Part shown: piece after piece, positions 1-5,912 of the stretch
Numbering within the stretch: position 1 is the first letter of the stretch
Layout: each line of letters starts with the position of its first letter
Assembly: GCA_013811715.1 (NCBI GenBank)
Contig: JACCUS010000209.1
Coordinates: forward strand, 1-6,036
Direction: 5' to 3'
DNA length: 6,036 nt
DNA from: Nocardioidaceae bacterium
Lineage (GTDB): Bacteria; Actinomycetota; Actinomycetes; Propionibacteriales; Nocardioidaceae
The notes under the pieces: model-generated
What the model saw: only the letters and a program-made list of their open reading frames with translations
The model's database searches: none
Told to the model about the DNA's origin: nothing
Program-made: the position numbers and the translations under genes

Positions 1-385
1 CCGCAACCGCCGCGCCCTCACCTGGCGCCCGATCTTCGGCGTCCACCCGGTAGGGGTCCTTCTCGCCGCGGGCAAGCAGCCCGGCGAGCTCGAGGTCGCG
101 TTTGGCTTCGGCTGGCCGCAGCCGGTACCTGGCCCGCAGCCACGCCTGCATCGACGGTGCACCCGCGTCGCTGTCGACATCGCGCCGGGCGGCGTCGGCG
201 ACCAGTCGCATCACCACCGCCTGCGACTTGGCGATGAGCGCGTACGCGGCGTCCAACGCGGCCACCGCCTCGGCGTCGTCGTGGCGCCACAGCTCGGCCG
301 TACGCAGCCGGTCGAGCTGGCTCGACACCGCCGCCAGCACCGGCGCAACCGGGCCGGTGACAGGCGGGTCGAGAACCTCACTCAT
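1..385 (-). CDS. DUF222 (13E12-type) protein, N-terminal part, cut by window edge
   Basis: The frame opens with ATG at 385-383 (MSEVLDPPVTGP) and stays open for 128 codons to the window edge, so only the N-terminus is seen. After a short Pro/Val-rich leader come two helices (about residues 17-66; SSQLDRLRTAELWRHDDAEA, then LIAKSQAVVMRLVADAARRD) and the stretch GAPSMQAWLRARYRLRPAEA with KRDLELAGLLARGEKDPYRV. That pattern, 'G-x-S-x-x-x-W-L-R-x-R-x-R-L-x-P-x-E-A', is typical of the DUF222 domain found in many actinobacterial genomes, often in multiple copies and usually followed by an HNH endonuclease domain. The HNH part would lie outside the window and is not seen. The biochemical role of the family is poorly known. 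No Shine-Dalgarno precedes the ATG; a TAGTCT box 7 bases upstream suggests a leaderless message. Codon use matches the neighbouring genes. Confidence 0.8.
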   Translation of the reverse strand, partial: MSEVLDPPVTGPVAPVLAAVSSQLDRLRTAELWRHDDAEAVAALDAAYALIAKSQAVVMRLVADAARRDVDSDAGAPSMQAWLRARYRLRPAEAKRDLELAGLLARGEKDPYRVDAEDRAPGEGAAVA

Positions 386-392
386 ACCGAAC

Positions 393-398
393 AGACTA
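393..398 (-). promoter_or_regulatory. Possible -10 box of a leaderless promoter for the DUF222 gene
   Basis: On the minus strand TAGTCT (TAnnnT form) is followed by seven bases and then the A of the ATG at 385. This spacing places the transcription start at or next to the start codon, and there is no purine-rich ribosome-binding site between them. Leaderless genes with this arrangement are common in actinobacteria. No clear -35 hexamer is visible, so the call rests on the box and spacing alone. Confidence 0.35.
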
Positions 399-444
399 GA
401 CGGGCGCGCCGACACTTTCGGGCCAGTGAACTGCTCGAGAACCC

Positions 445-453
445 TTATCCACA
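445..453 (+). promoter_or_regulatory. Single consensus DnaA-box 9-mer
   Basis: TTATCCACA matches the classic DnaA box TTATNCACA exactly. It is alone here: I see no second copy nearby, no dnaA or dnaN gene and no cluster that would suggest an origin. It sits 60 bases upstream of the DUF222 start, beside an AT-rich patch. It could be a DnaA-responsive regulatory site or a chance match. Confidence 0.3.
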
Positions 454-559
454 AAGAAGTTCTTCAAATTTCTTGGCAACGTAGTTACAGCGACCTGACT
501 ACCAGCCTGGCCCATAGGCAGATGCGGGCACTCGTCGATGTCCACCCGCGCATCCTCGC

Positions 560-586
560 CGAAGGTCATCGTGTCGATGACCTTCG
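560..586. promoter_or_regulatory. Perfect 12-bp inverted repeat with 3-base centre
   Basis: The left arm CGAAGGTCATCG (560-571) and right arm CGATGACCTTCG (575-586) are exact reverse complements around the centre TGT. It lies 72 bases before the MBL start and 175 bases before the DUF222 start. No T-run follows on either strand, and no gene ends here, so a terminator makes little sense. A dyad operator for a dimeric regulator of one or both divergent promoters, or a structured transcript leader, fits better. No regulator gene is visible in the window. Confidence 0.45.
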
Positions 587-646
587 ACCGTCCGTCCGCC
601 GCCGCCCAGTTCCGCCCGCGACGGCCCTGAGGCAGGCACCGAGAGT

Positions 647-652
647 TATCCT
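647..652 (+). promoter_or_regulatory. Possible -10 box of a leaderless promoter for the MBL gene
   Basis: TATCCT fits the actinobacterial TAnnnT -10 form and is followed by six bases, GCGGAG, then the A of the ATG at 659. Transcription would therefore start at or very near the start codon. The GGAG at 655-658 directly abuts the ATG and is too close to work as a Shine-Dalgarno. No good -35 hexamer is seen at 16-18 bases upstream. Confidence 0.4.
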
Positions 653-658
653 GCGGAG

Positions 659-1594
659 ATGAACGATCGCCTTGACCCCGGCTTCGTCGAGGTGGCCGAC
701 GGGTGTTTCGCGGCCCGCTACCCGGAGTGGGACGTCACGGTCGGGGTGGTGGTGGGCGCCGCCGGGGCGCTGGTCGTCGACACCCGGGCCACGGCTGGCC
801 AGGGTGCGCGGCTGCGCGACGACGTACGACGGCTGGCGCCCCAGGCGGAGATCAACTGGGTCGTCAACACCCATCAGCACTTCGACCACACGTTCGGCAA
901 CATCGCCTTCGTGGGCGCCGCCGTGCACGCGCACGAGAACGTGGCCAGCGGGCTGGTCTCGGCCGCGGAGCGGATCAAGCGGCTGATCGCCGAGCGCCCA
1001 GAGCCGGATCCCGGCCACCCCGCGATCACCGCCCAGGTGCTGCGAGACGTGGTCGACACCGAGCTCAGGTTCCCCGACGTGACCTTCTCGTCGGTGGCGA
1101 CCATCGACCTCGGCGACCGCTACGTCGAGCTCGTCCACCCGGGTCGGGGGCACACCGACGGCGACATCGTGGTCAGGGTGCCCGACGCGGAGGTGCTGTT
1201 CGCTGGCGACCTGGTCGAGGAGTCTGGTCCGCCCGTATTCGGGGCCGACTGCTACCCGATGGATTGGGCGGCTTCGGTCGACCTCGTGGTCGGCATGCTC
1301 GCCGCGGTCACGGTCGTGGTGCCGGGTCACGGCACGCCGGTCGACCGAGACTTCGTGGAGTCCCAGCGTGCCGACATCTCCGACATCGCGGAGCTGATCC
1401 GCTCCCTCGCGGCCCAGGGCGTCCCGGCGGACCAGGCGCTGCGCGAAGGCGACCGCGCGGGTTGGCCGTTCCCCGCCGAGGGCTTAGAGCACGCGGTACG
1501 GCGCGGCTACGAGCACCTCACCGCCTCCGGAGCGCCGCTATCGCCCGCCCAGCCGCCCTCGGGGGCCCCGTCGCTCCCCCTGGCCGGACTGTAG
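659..1594 (+). CDS. MBL-fold metallo-hydrolase
   Basis: This 311-residue cytoplasmic protein has the metallo-beta-lactamase fold core. The first metal-binding motif is THQHFDH (H72, H74, D76, H77), the next ligand is H165 in HPGRGHTDGD, then D184 in LFAGDLVEE and H224 in VVPGHGTP. All expected ligands of a two-zinc site are present, so the enzyme should be active. The order beta-strand hairpin (about 10-45), HxHxDH, GHT, AGD, PGHG matches the glyoxalase II-like/general MBL hydrolases, not a true secreted beta-lactamase: there is no signal peptide. The substrate cannot be read from the sequence. The last 20 residues are Pro/Ala/Ser-rich and probably disordered. The ATG at 659 gives a start close to the fold, and a TATCCT box suggests a leaderless transcript. 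It diverges from the DUF222 gene and converges with the LysE-family gene 78 bases on. Confidence 0.9.
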   Translation: MNDRLDPGFVEVADGCFAARYPEWDVTVGVVVGAAGALVVDTRATAGQGARLRDDVRRLAPQAEINWVVNTHQHFDHTFGNIAFVGAAVHAHENVASGLVSAAERIKRLIAERPEPDPGHPAITAQVLRDVVDTELRFPDVTFSSVATIDLGDRYVELVHPGRGHTDGDIVVRVPDAEVLFAGDLVEESGPPVFGADCYPMDWAASVDLVVGMLAAVTVVVPGHGTPVDRDFVESQRADISDIAELIRSLAAQGVPADQALREGDRAGWPFPAEGLEHAVRRGYEHLTASGAPLSPAQPPSGAPSLPLAGL

Positions 1595-1630
1595 GCGCAG
1601 TCACCCCCGATCGGTGCCTACGACTCAGAC

Positions 1631-1673
1631 CGGGCCCAAACCATGCCCGTGCGCCGTTCGGGGACCGCGCCCC
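1631..1673. terminator. Possible weak bidirectional terminator between convergent genes
   Basis: Two short hairpins fill the 78-base gap between the convergent stop codons. CGGGC (1631-1635) can pair with GCCCG (1645-1649), and GGGG (1660-1663) with CCCC (1670-1673), the latter touching the LysE-family stop codon. Neither is followed by a T-run. The convergent layout calls for termination here, but the stems are only 5 and 4 bp, so this is weak. Confidence 0.2.
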
Positions 1674-2284
1674 TACCTGTCCGTCAGCGCGAGCCTGGCA
1701 CTGAGAGCGACGAAGGAGCCGGCGAAAGCCCTGCGCATCCAGGTCATCACCCGCGGACGCGAAACCACGTGGTTCCGCACCGCGGCGGCGAAGACGCCGT
1801 ACACACCGAACACGACGAACGTGAGCAACATGAAGACCGAGCTCAACCCCAACATGCGCAGCAGAGCACTCGGTTCGTCGGTGCTCACGAACTGCGGCAG
1901 AAAAGCGAAGAAGAAGATCGTGAGCTTGGGGTTGAGGATGTTGACCAGGATGCCGGACATGATGACGTTCCACGCTGAGCGAGGAGCGGTCTCCTCATGG
2001 ACAGCAAGCGCACCCTTCTCCCTCAGCGTCGCCCAGGCCAGGTAGAGGAGATACGCCACACCGAGATACTTCAGCGTCTGGAAAGCCACCGCGCTTGTGT
2101 GCAGCAGGGCCGCCAGCCCCGTGATCGCCGCGAGCATGTGCGGAATGATGCCGAGAGTACAGCCGACCGCGGCGACCACGCTCGCTCGGGCGCCACGCGA
2201 GAGGCCGGCCGCCAGGGTGTAGATCACGCCGGTGCCAGGTGTGGCGACGATGATGAACGAAGTCACCAGAAACTCGATGCTCGC
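1673..2284 (-). CDS. LysE/RhtB-family exporter, start codon apparently lost (GCG)
   Basis: This is an inner-membrane efflux protein of the LysE/RhtB superfamily, whose members export amino acids and related small molecules; the substrate here is unknown. Taking 2284 as codon 1 gives 203 residues, the usual family length, with about six hydrophobic segments. Family marks are IEFLVTSFIIVATPGTG near the N-terminus (residues 3-19), the helix GCTLGIIPHMLAAITGLAAL (41-60), the YLLYLAW helix (78-84) and the conserved NPK in NILNPKLTIFFFAFLPQF (115-132). A strong GGGAGG (2296-2291) lies six bases before codon 1, yet codon 1 is GCG, not ATG/GTG. No ATG, GTG, TTG or CTG in any frame has correct spacing from that site. 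Fallbacks are ATC at 2278, CTG at 2269, GTG at 2266 (which cuts into the first helix), or a distant ATG at 2470 that would add an Arg/Pro-rich tail overlapping hemW. The rest of the frame is intact. It is either a very recent start-codon loss, non-standard initiation or a base-call error. Confidence 0.8.
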   Translation of the reverse strand, partial: ASIEFLVTSFIIVATPGTGVIYTLAAGLSRGARASVVAAVGCTLGIIPHMLAAITGLAALLHTSAVAFQTLKYLGVAYLLYLAWATLREKGALAVHEETAPRSAWNVIMSGILVNILNPKLTIFFFAFLPQFVSTDEPSALLRMLGLSSVFMLLTFVVFGVYGVFAAAVRNHVVSRPRVMTWMRRAFAGSFVALSARLALTDR

Positions 2285-2290
2285 GGTGGT

Positions 2291-2296
2291 CCTCCC
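2291..2296 (-). promoter_or_regulatory. Ribosome-binding site that marks the LysE-family start
   Basis: GGGAGG on the minus strand is a strong Shine-Dalgarno match. Six bases (ACCACC) separate it from the codon at 2284-2282, which is ideal spacing. The agreement with the family N-terminus supports 2284 as the ancestral start even though that codon now reads GCG. Confidence 0.6.
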
Positions 2297-2388
2297 GGTC
2301 CGGCGACTCTCTTCGCGACGCAGCCACGCGCGCGTCGCCCTGGTGGAGAAACAGTAGCCGAACGACAGGACGCAGCAGGTGCCAGGAG

Positions 2389-3621
2389 CTACGGAAGGAG
2401 GGCGCGGACGACGGCGTCGGCGAGCAGCCGACCGCGGCGGGTCAGGCACACCTGGCCGACTCCGGTACACGTGTCGCGAAGCAGCACCAGGCCGTCCTCG
2501 ACCAGGCCAGCGAGCCCCGCCCGGCCGTCCTCATCGAGTACGTCGACGGGCAGACCCGTGACCAGCCGCGTCTCGAGCAGGACTCGCTCGACCCGGCGGG
2601 TCTCGTCGTCGAGCACCTCGCGAGCCGCGGCAGGGCTCTCACCCGCGGCGATCCGTTCGGCGTACGCCGCCGGATGCTTGACGTTCCACCACCGCACCCC
2701 GCCGACGTGCGAATGCGCCCCCGGTCCGACGCCCCACCAGTCACCGCCAGCCCAGTAGCCGATGTTGTGCCGGCACCAGGCGTCGTCGTCGCGAGCCCAG
2801 TTCGATACCTCGTACCAGTCGTACCCGCCGGCCGCCAAAGCCTCGTCGGCCAGCTCGTACTTGTCGGCGAGGTCGTCGTCGTCGGGGGCGGCGAACTCAC
2901 CACGGCTGATGCGCCGCGCCAGGGCGGTGCCGTCCTCGACGGTGAGCGCGTACGCGCTCAGATGGTCCGGCCGCAGGGCCACCGCCGCGTCGACACTGTC
3001 ACGCCACTGGGTGACCGACTCCCCGGGTGTGCCGTAGATCAGATCGAGGCTGACCTGGTCGAACCCCGCCGCCCGTGCCCACGCCACCACCTGTGGGACT
3101 CGCGCCGGATCATGGGTGCGGTCGAGCACAGAAAGCACAGCCGGCACTGCCGACTGCATGCCGAAGGAGACACGGTCGATCCCGGCTGCTCGCAGGTCGT
3201 CGAGGTCTGCCGCCGTGACGCTGTCGGGGTTGGACTCCGTTGTGACCTCCGCATCCGCCGCCAGGCCGAACTCGGCGCGGATCGCCGCGAGCACCGCACC
3301 GAGGTCTGCGGGCGGCAACAAGGTCGGTGTACCCCCTCCGAAGAACACCGTGTCGACCGGTAGGTCATGGTCGTTCAGCACCTTGCGGGCCATCCGCACC
3401 TCGGCGATCGCGGCCTCGGCGTACGTCGCCTGGGACGCCCCCGCACCGTTGCCCAGGTCTGTCGCCGTGTAGGTGTTGAAGTCGCAGTAGCCGCAGCGCA
3501 CCGAGCAGAACGGCACGTGCACGTAGATGCCGAACGGTCGCTCCCCCAGCCCGGACGATGCGCTGGCGGGCAACGACCCGTCAGCCGGTGCAGGGTCACC
3601 GGCGGGTGAGGCGGAGGGCAC
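2389..3621 (-). CDS. hemW: HemW, radical SAM family haem chaperone
   Basis: HemW is a cytoplasmic radical SAM protein that binds haem and passes it to target proteins; it was long misannotated as coproporphyrinogen III oxidase HemN. This 410-residue copy has the [4Fe-4S] motif CSVRCGYCDF (C39, C43, C46), the SAM-binding GGGTPT (95-100), ESNP (129-132), GMQS (154-157), DLIYGTPG (193-200), YEVSNWA (270-276) and the HemW signature HNIGYW (285-290) with GVGPGAHS (297-304). The CxxxCxxC followed by DF and the HNxxYW motif favour HemW over HemN. A winged-helix-like C-terminal domain ends in LTRRGRLLADAVVRALLP. The first 28 residues are a Pro/Ala/Ser-rich extension. The start is GTG at 3621, eight bases after GAGAGG. 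A spacer of 284 bases separates it from the upstream acyl-CoA ligase gene, so it probably has its own promoter. The LysE-family gene follows 104 bases after its stop. Confidence 0.95.
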   Translation of the reverse strand: MPSASPAGDPAPADGSLPASASSGLGERPFGIYVHVPFCSVRCGYCDFNTYTATDLGNGAGASQATYAEAAIAEVRMARKVLNDHDLPVDTVFFGGGTPTLLPPADLGAVLAAIRAEFGLAADAEVTTESNPDSVTAADLDDLRAAGIDRVSFGMQSAVPAVLSVLDRTHDPARVPQVVAWARAAGFDQVSLDLIYGTPGESVTQWRDSVDAAVALRPDHLSAYALTVEDGTALARRISRGEFAAPDDDDLADKYELADEALAAGGYDWYEVSNWARDDDAWCRHNIGYWAGGDWWGVGPGAHSHVGGVRWWNVKHPAAYAERIAAGESPAAAREVLDDETRRVERVLLETRLVTGLPVDVLDEDGRAGLAGLVEDGLVLLRDTCTGVGQVCLTRRGRLLADAVVRALLP

Positions 3622-3629
3622 CTCGCCAT

Positions 3630-3635
3630 CCTCTC
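3630..3635 (-). promoter_or_regulatory. Ribosome-binding site of hemW
   Basis: GAGAGG on the minus strand lies eight bases before the GTG at 3621. It decides for GTG over the nearby out-of-frame ATG at 3629, which opens only a short shadow frame. Confidence 0.5.
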
Positions 3636-3871
3636 ACCGAGCACTCATGTGTGGTCGAGTCGAGACACCTCAAAGCCGGGGCCCGGCCCTGTACTCGCAT
3701 CGTCATTGTGCTCACGCACCAGCCCCACGGCGCGTCGTCCCCGCAACCCGCAACAAAGGCAAGGCAAGCCGGGAGCACGGCGACCGCGGGACGCAGAGCT
3801 GCGAACAACGCCAACGGACTACTTGTACTTAACATGAGTGCACGCCTCCATTACGCATGTGACGAGGCGGC

Positions 3872-3896
3872 GGCCGGTTCGATCCCCCGCCCGGCC
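3872..3896 (-). terminator. Probable hairpin terminator of the acyl-CoA ligase gene
   Basis: GGCCGG (3872-3877) pairs exactly with CCGGCC (3891-3896) around a 13-base loop, starting nine bases after the ligase stop codon. There is no T-run on the minus strand, which is common for actinobacterial terminators. A competing stem, GGCGG (3866-3870) with CCGCC (3887-3891), overlaps it. The position makes termination of the ligase transcript the likely role. Confidence 0.4.
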
Positions 3897-3905
3897 CCAG
3901 ACGTC

Positions 3906-5732
3906 TCAGGCGTAGAGCTCGTCGAGCTGAGGACGATAGTGCTCCTCGACGGCCTTGCGCTTGACCTTCATGCTCGGTGTGATCTCGCCGTCCTCGATGG
4001 AGAGATCACGGTCCAAGATGATGAACTTCTTGATCGTCTCCCACCGGTTCAGCCGGGAGTTGAGCTGGTCAACGTAGCCCTGCACCATCTGCCTCGCCGC
4101 GTCGGACGTGACGATATCGGCGTACTGTTGGCCGCCCAATCCATGGTCTGCCGCCCAGCCCTCGATCGCGTCGGGGTCGAGGGTGACGATCGCCGTGCAG
4201 AAGTTCCGCTGGTTGCCGTGGACGACGAACTGGCTGACGTAGGGGCAGACCGCCTTGAACTGGCCTTCGAGGATCTGTGGGGCGACGTACTTGCCCGCGG
4301 AGGTCTTGAACAGATCCTTCTTGCGGTCGGTCACCCGCACGAAGCCGTCCTCGTCGATCTCGCCGATGTCGCCGGTGTGCAGCCAGTCGCCCTCGAGTGA
4401 CTCATCGGTGGCGTGGTCGAGGTTGTGGTAGCCGTCCATCACACCCGGGCCCTTGACGAGCAGCTCGCCGTCCGCGGCAACCTTGAACTCGCTTCCGGCC
4501 AGCGGCAGACCGACGGTCCCGAGCTTGTAGTTCACCGGTCGGTTGACACAGGTTCCGGCGGCCGTCTCGGTGAGCCCGTAGCCCTCGAGGATCAAGATAC
4601 CGGCGGCGTGGAACCACTCGGCGATGTCGCGGTCTAGCGCCGCGGAACCGGAGATGAAGAACCGGACCCGCCCCCCGAAGCGGTCGCGGATCTTGGCGAA
4701 GACCAGCCGGTCGAAGACCTTGTGCTGCGCCGCCAGCCACGGCGGCACACTCTCACCAGCCAGCCTCCGGCGGGACACCTGGAGGCCGACCTGGAAGGCC
4801 CGGTCGAAAATCTTCTTCTTCAGCCCGCCCTCGGCCGCGGTCATGGTCTGGATGCGGCCGTGCGCCTTCTCGAAGATGCGCGGGGCAGCTCCCATGAACG
4901 TCGGCTTGACGACCGCGAGGTTGTCGATGATCTTCTCCACCCGACCGTCGACGGCGGTGGGGAACCCGATCGCCAGCTGTGCGGTCAGCAGCACCTTCCC
5001 GAACGAGTGCGCCAATGGCAGCCAGAGATACTGCACGTCGTTGGGGAACAGAATGTCCAGCGCCTGGATCGCCACCCCCTCGTAGGTCCACGCCGAGTGG
5101 CGGAGCCGGACGCCCTTTGGGCGGCCGGTGGTCCCCGACGTGTAGATGAGCGTCGCCAGGTCGTCGGGCTTGGCCTCGTCGACCCGGTCGGCGATCACGG
5201 TCGGCTGCTCCTCGAGCAGGCCTCCGCCCAGCGCTTCGAGGTCGGCGAGGGTGATCACCCAGTCGCCGTCCGATGTGCCGTCGAAGACAACCACCTTGGT
5301 GAGCGCCGGCAGCTCCGCCCGCTTCTCGCGCAGCTTGGCGACTTGGGTCTCGTCTTCGGCGAAGACGACGTCGGAGGCGGAGTCTCCGAGGATGTAGGCG
5401 ACGTCGTCAGCGCCGCTCGTCGGGTAGACCGTGGTGGTGGCGGCGCCGGCGGACATGATGGCGAGGTCGGCCAGGATCCACTCGTAGCGGGTCCCCGAGG
5501 CGATGCCGACCCGCTGTTCCCGGTCGACGCCCAGCGCGACCAGGCCGGCGGCGAGCAGGGTGACGCGATCACCGGCCTGCTGCCAGCTGACCGACTGCCA
5601 CTCGTCGTCCACGGGGAAGCTGTATGCCTCGGCGGCGGGGGTCGCCGTGACGCGGTCGAAGAACATCCGCCCGACGGAGTCCGGACGGTTCTTCAGCATC
5701 GACTGGGCTGCTGCGCTGTCCACCATAGGCAT
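3906..5732 (-). CDS. Long-chain fatty-acid-CoA ligase (FadD15-like, AMP-forming)
   Basis: This 608-residue enzyme activates long-chain fatty acids: ATP plus fatty acid gives acyl-adenylate, then acyl-CoA, feeding lipid synthesis or beta-oxidation. It belongs to the ANL adenylating superfamily and to the roughly 600-residue bacterial group that includes mycobacterial FadD15. Visible motifs in order are the phosphate loop YTSGTTGRPKG (197-207), LPLAHSFGK (238-246), the adenine/substrate motif EGYGLTETAA (383-392), the HTGD ribose-binding motif (452-455), the hinge DRKKDLFKTSAGKYVAPQ (469-486) and the C-terminal SMKVKRK (587-593), whose K589 is the likely catalytic lysine. No signal peptide or membrane helix is seen; such enzymes are cytosolic or membrane-associated. 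ATG at 5732 is the most upstream start; ATG two codons on (5726) is equally possible, and neither has a Shine-Dalgarno. Domain content and motifs are complete. The exact chain-length preference cannot be read from sequence. Confidence 0.93.
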   Translation of the reverse strand: MPMVDSAAAQSMLKNRPDSVGRMFFDRVTATPAAEAYSFPVDDEWQSVSWQQAGDRVTLLAAGLVALGVDREQRVGIASGTRYEWILADLAIMSAGAATTTVYPTSGADDVAYILGDSASDVVFAEDETQVAKLREKRAELPALTKVVVFDGTSDGDWVITLADLEALGGGLLEEQPTVIADRVDEAKPDDLATLIYTSGTTGRPKGVRLRHSAWTYEGVAIQALDILFPNDVQYLWLPLAHSFGKVLLTAQLAIGFPTAVDGRVEKIIDNLAVVKPTFMGAAPRIFEKAHGRIQTMTAAEGGLKKKIFDRAFQVGLQVSRRRLAGESVPPWLAAQHKVFDRLVFAKIRDRFGGRVRFFISGSAALDRDIAEWFHAAGILILEGYGLTETAAGTCVNRPVNYKLGTVGLPLAGSEFKVAADGELLVKGPGVMDGYHNLDHATDESLEGDWLHTGDIGEIDEDGFVRVTDRKKDLFKTSAGKYVAPQILEGQFKAVCPYVSQFVVHGNQRNFCTAIVTLDPDAIEGWAADHGLGGQQYADIVTSDAARQMVQGYVDQLNSRLNRWETIKKFIILDRDLSIEDGEITPSMKVKRKAVEEHYRPQLDELYA

Positions 5733-5912
5733 GAACCGTAGAGCAGATGGTCAGCCTTTGCCACCATCCGCCTGCCGAGCCCGACCAAGCGTCTGGCTGT
5801 TGGCTGAACGTCGAGCACCCGGCCAGGTTCTGGAGGCAGTACCCATCGCTTCACAGGGGATGCAGTCGAGGTCAGCGCCGCGCGGGGAGTGGGCCAAAGA
5901 AACGACGGTGGT

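Larger units (their letters stand above)
386..658. other. Divergent intergenic region between DUF222 and MBL genes
   Basis: This 273-base region separates two genes transcribed away from each other. It holds one candidate -10 box at each end, a perfect DnaA-box 9-mer (445-453), a locally AT-rich patch with a 5-1-5 palindrome AAGAA-G-TTCTT (454-464), and a 12-bp dyad (560-586). A 57-codon minus-strand frame (ATG at 569, stop at 398-396) runs through it. Its upstream half and the codons before its ATG have G/C-rich third positions, while the second half does not. I do not recognise its product and treat it as a possible gene remnant, not a supported gene. Confidence 0.5.
3622..3905. other. Intergenic region between the acyl-CoA ligase gene and hemW
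   Basis: This 284-base spacer contains the terminator-like hairpin after the ligase stop (3872-3896), a small GC hairpin GCCGG/CCGGC (3675-3687) in the likely hemW leader, and a pair of exact 10-base inverted repeats at its two sides (3641-3650 and 3832-3841). No open frame has convincing codon use or a family motif. A promoter for hemW is expected here, but I cannot point to a convincing -10/-35 pair. Confidence 0.5.

Noticed and set aside
566..1330. Long minus-strand open frame (254 codons) opposite the MBL gene
   Set aside because: It lies antisense to a gene with all its catalytic motifs, its product is rich in His/Arg/Asp/Gly/Val with no family motif, and long shadow frames are normal opposite GC-rich genes.
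703..1704. Plus-strand 333-codon frame overlapping the MBL gene
   Set aside because: Its product is almost entirely Arg/Gly/Pro/Ala, the signature of an out-of-frame reading of a GC-rich gene.
2285..2470. N-terminal extension of the LysE-family protein from an ATG at 2470
   Set aside because: The added 62 residues are Arg/Pro-rich and not family-like, overlap the end of hemW by 82 bases, and ignore the strong ribosome-binding site at 2296-2291.
3876..3886. GGTTCGATCCC, which resembles a tRNA T-loop
   Set aside because: Only two of the five T-stem pairs form, and no acceptor, D or anticodon arms can be drawn from the flanking sequence on this strand. It is part of the loop and stem of the terminator-like hairpin.
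4722..5741. Plus-strand open frame of 339 codons opposite the acyl-CoA ligase gene
   Set aside because: It is antisense to a complete ligase with every ANL motif; its composition (Gly/Arg/Asp/Val/Leu) is that of a GC-rich shadow frame.
5790..5835. ECF-sigma-like promoter (AGAAC and CGTT about 16 bases apart, minus strand) upstream of the ligase gene
   Set aside because: The match is short and degenerate, and such pairs arise often by chance; there is no further support.
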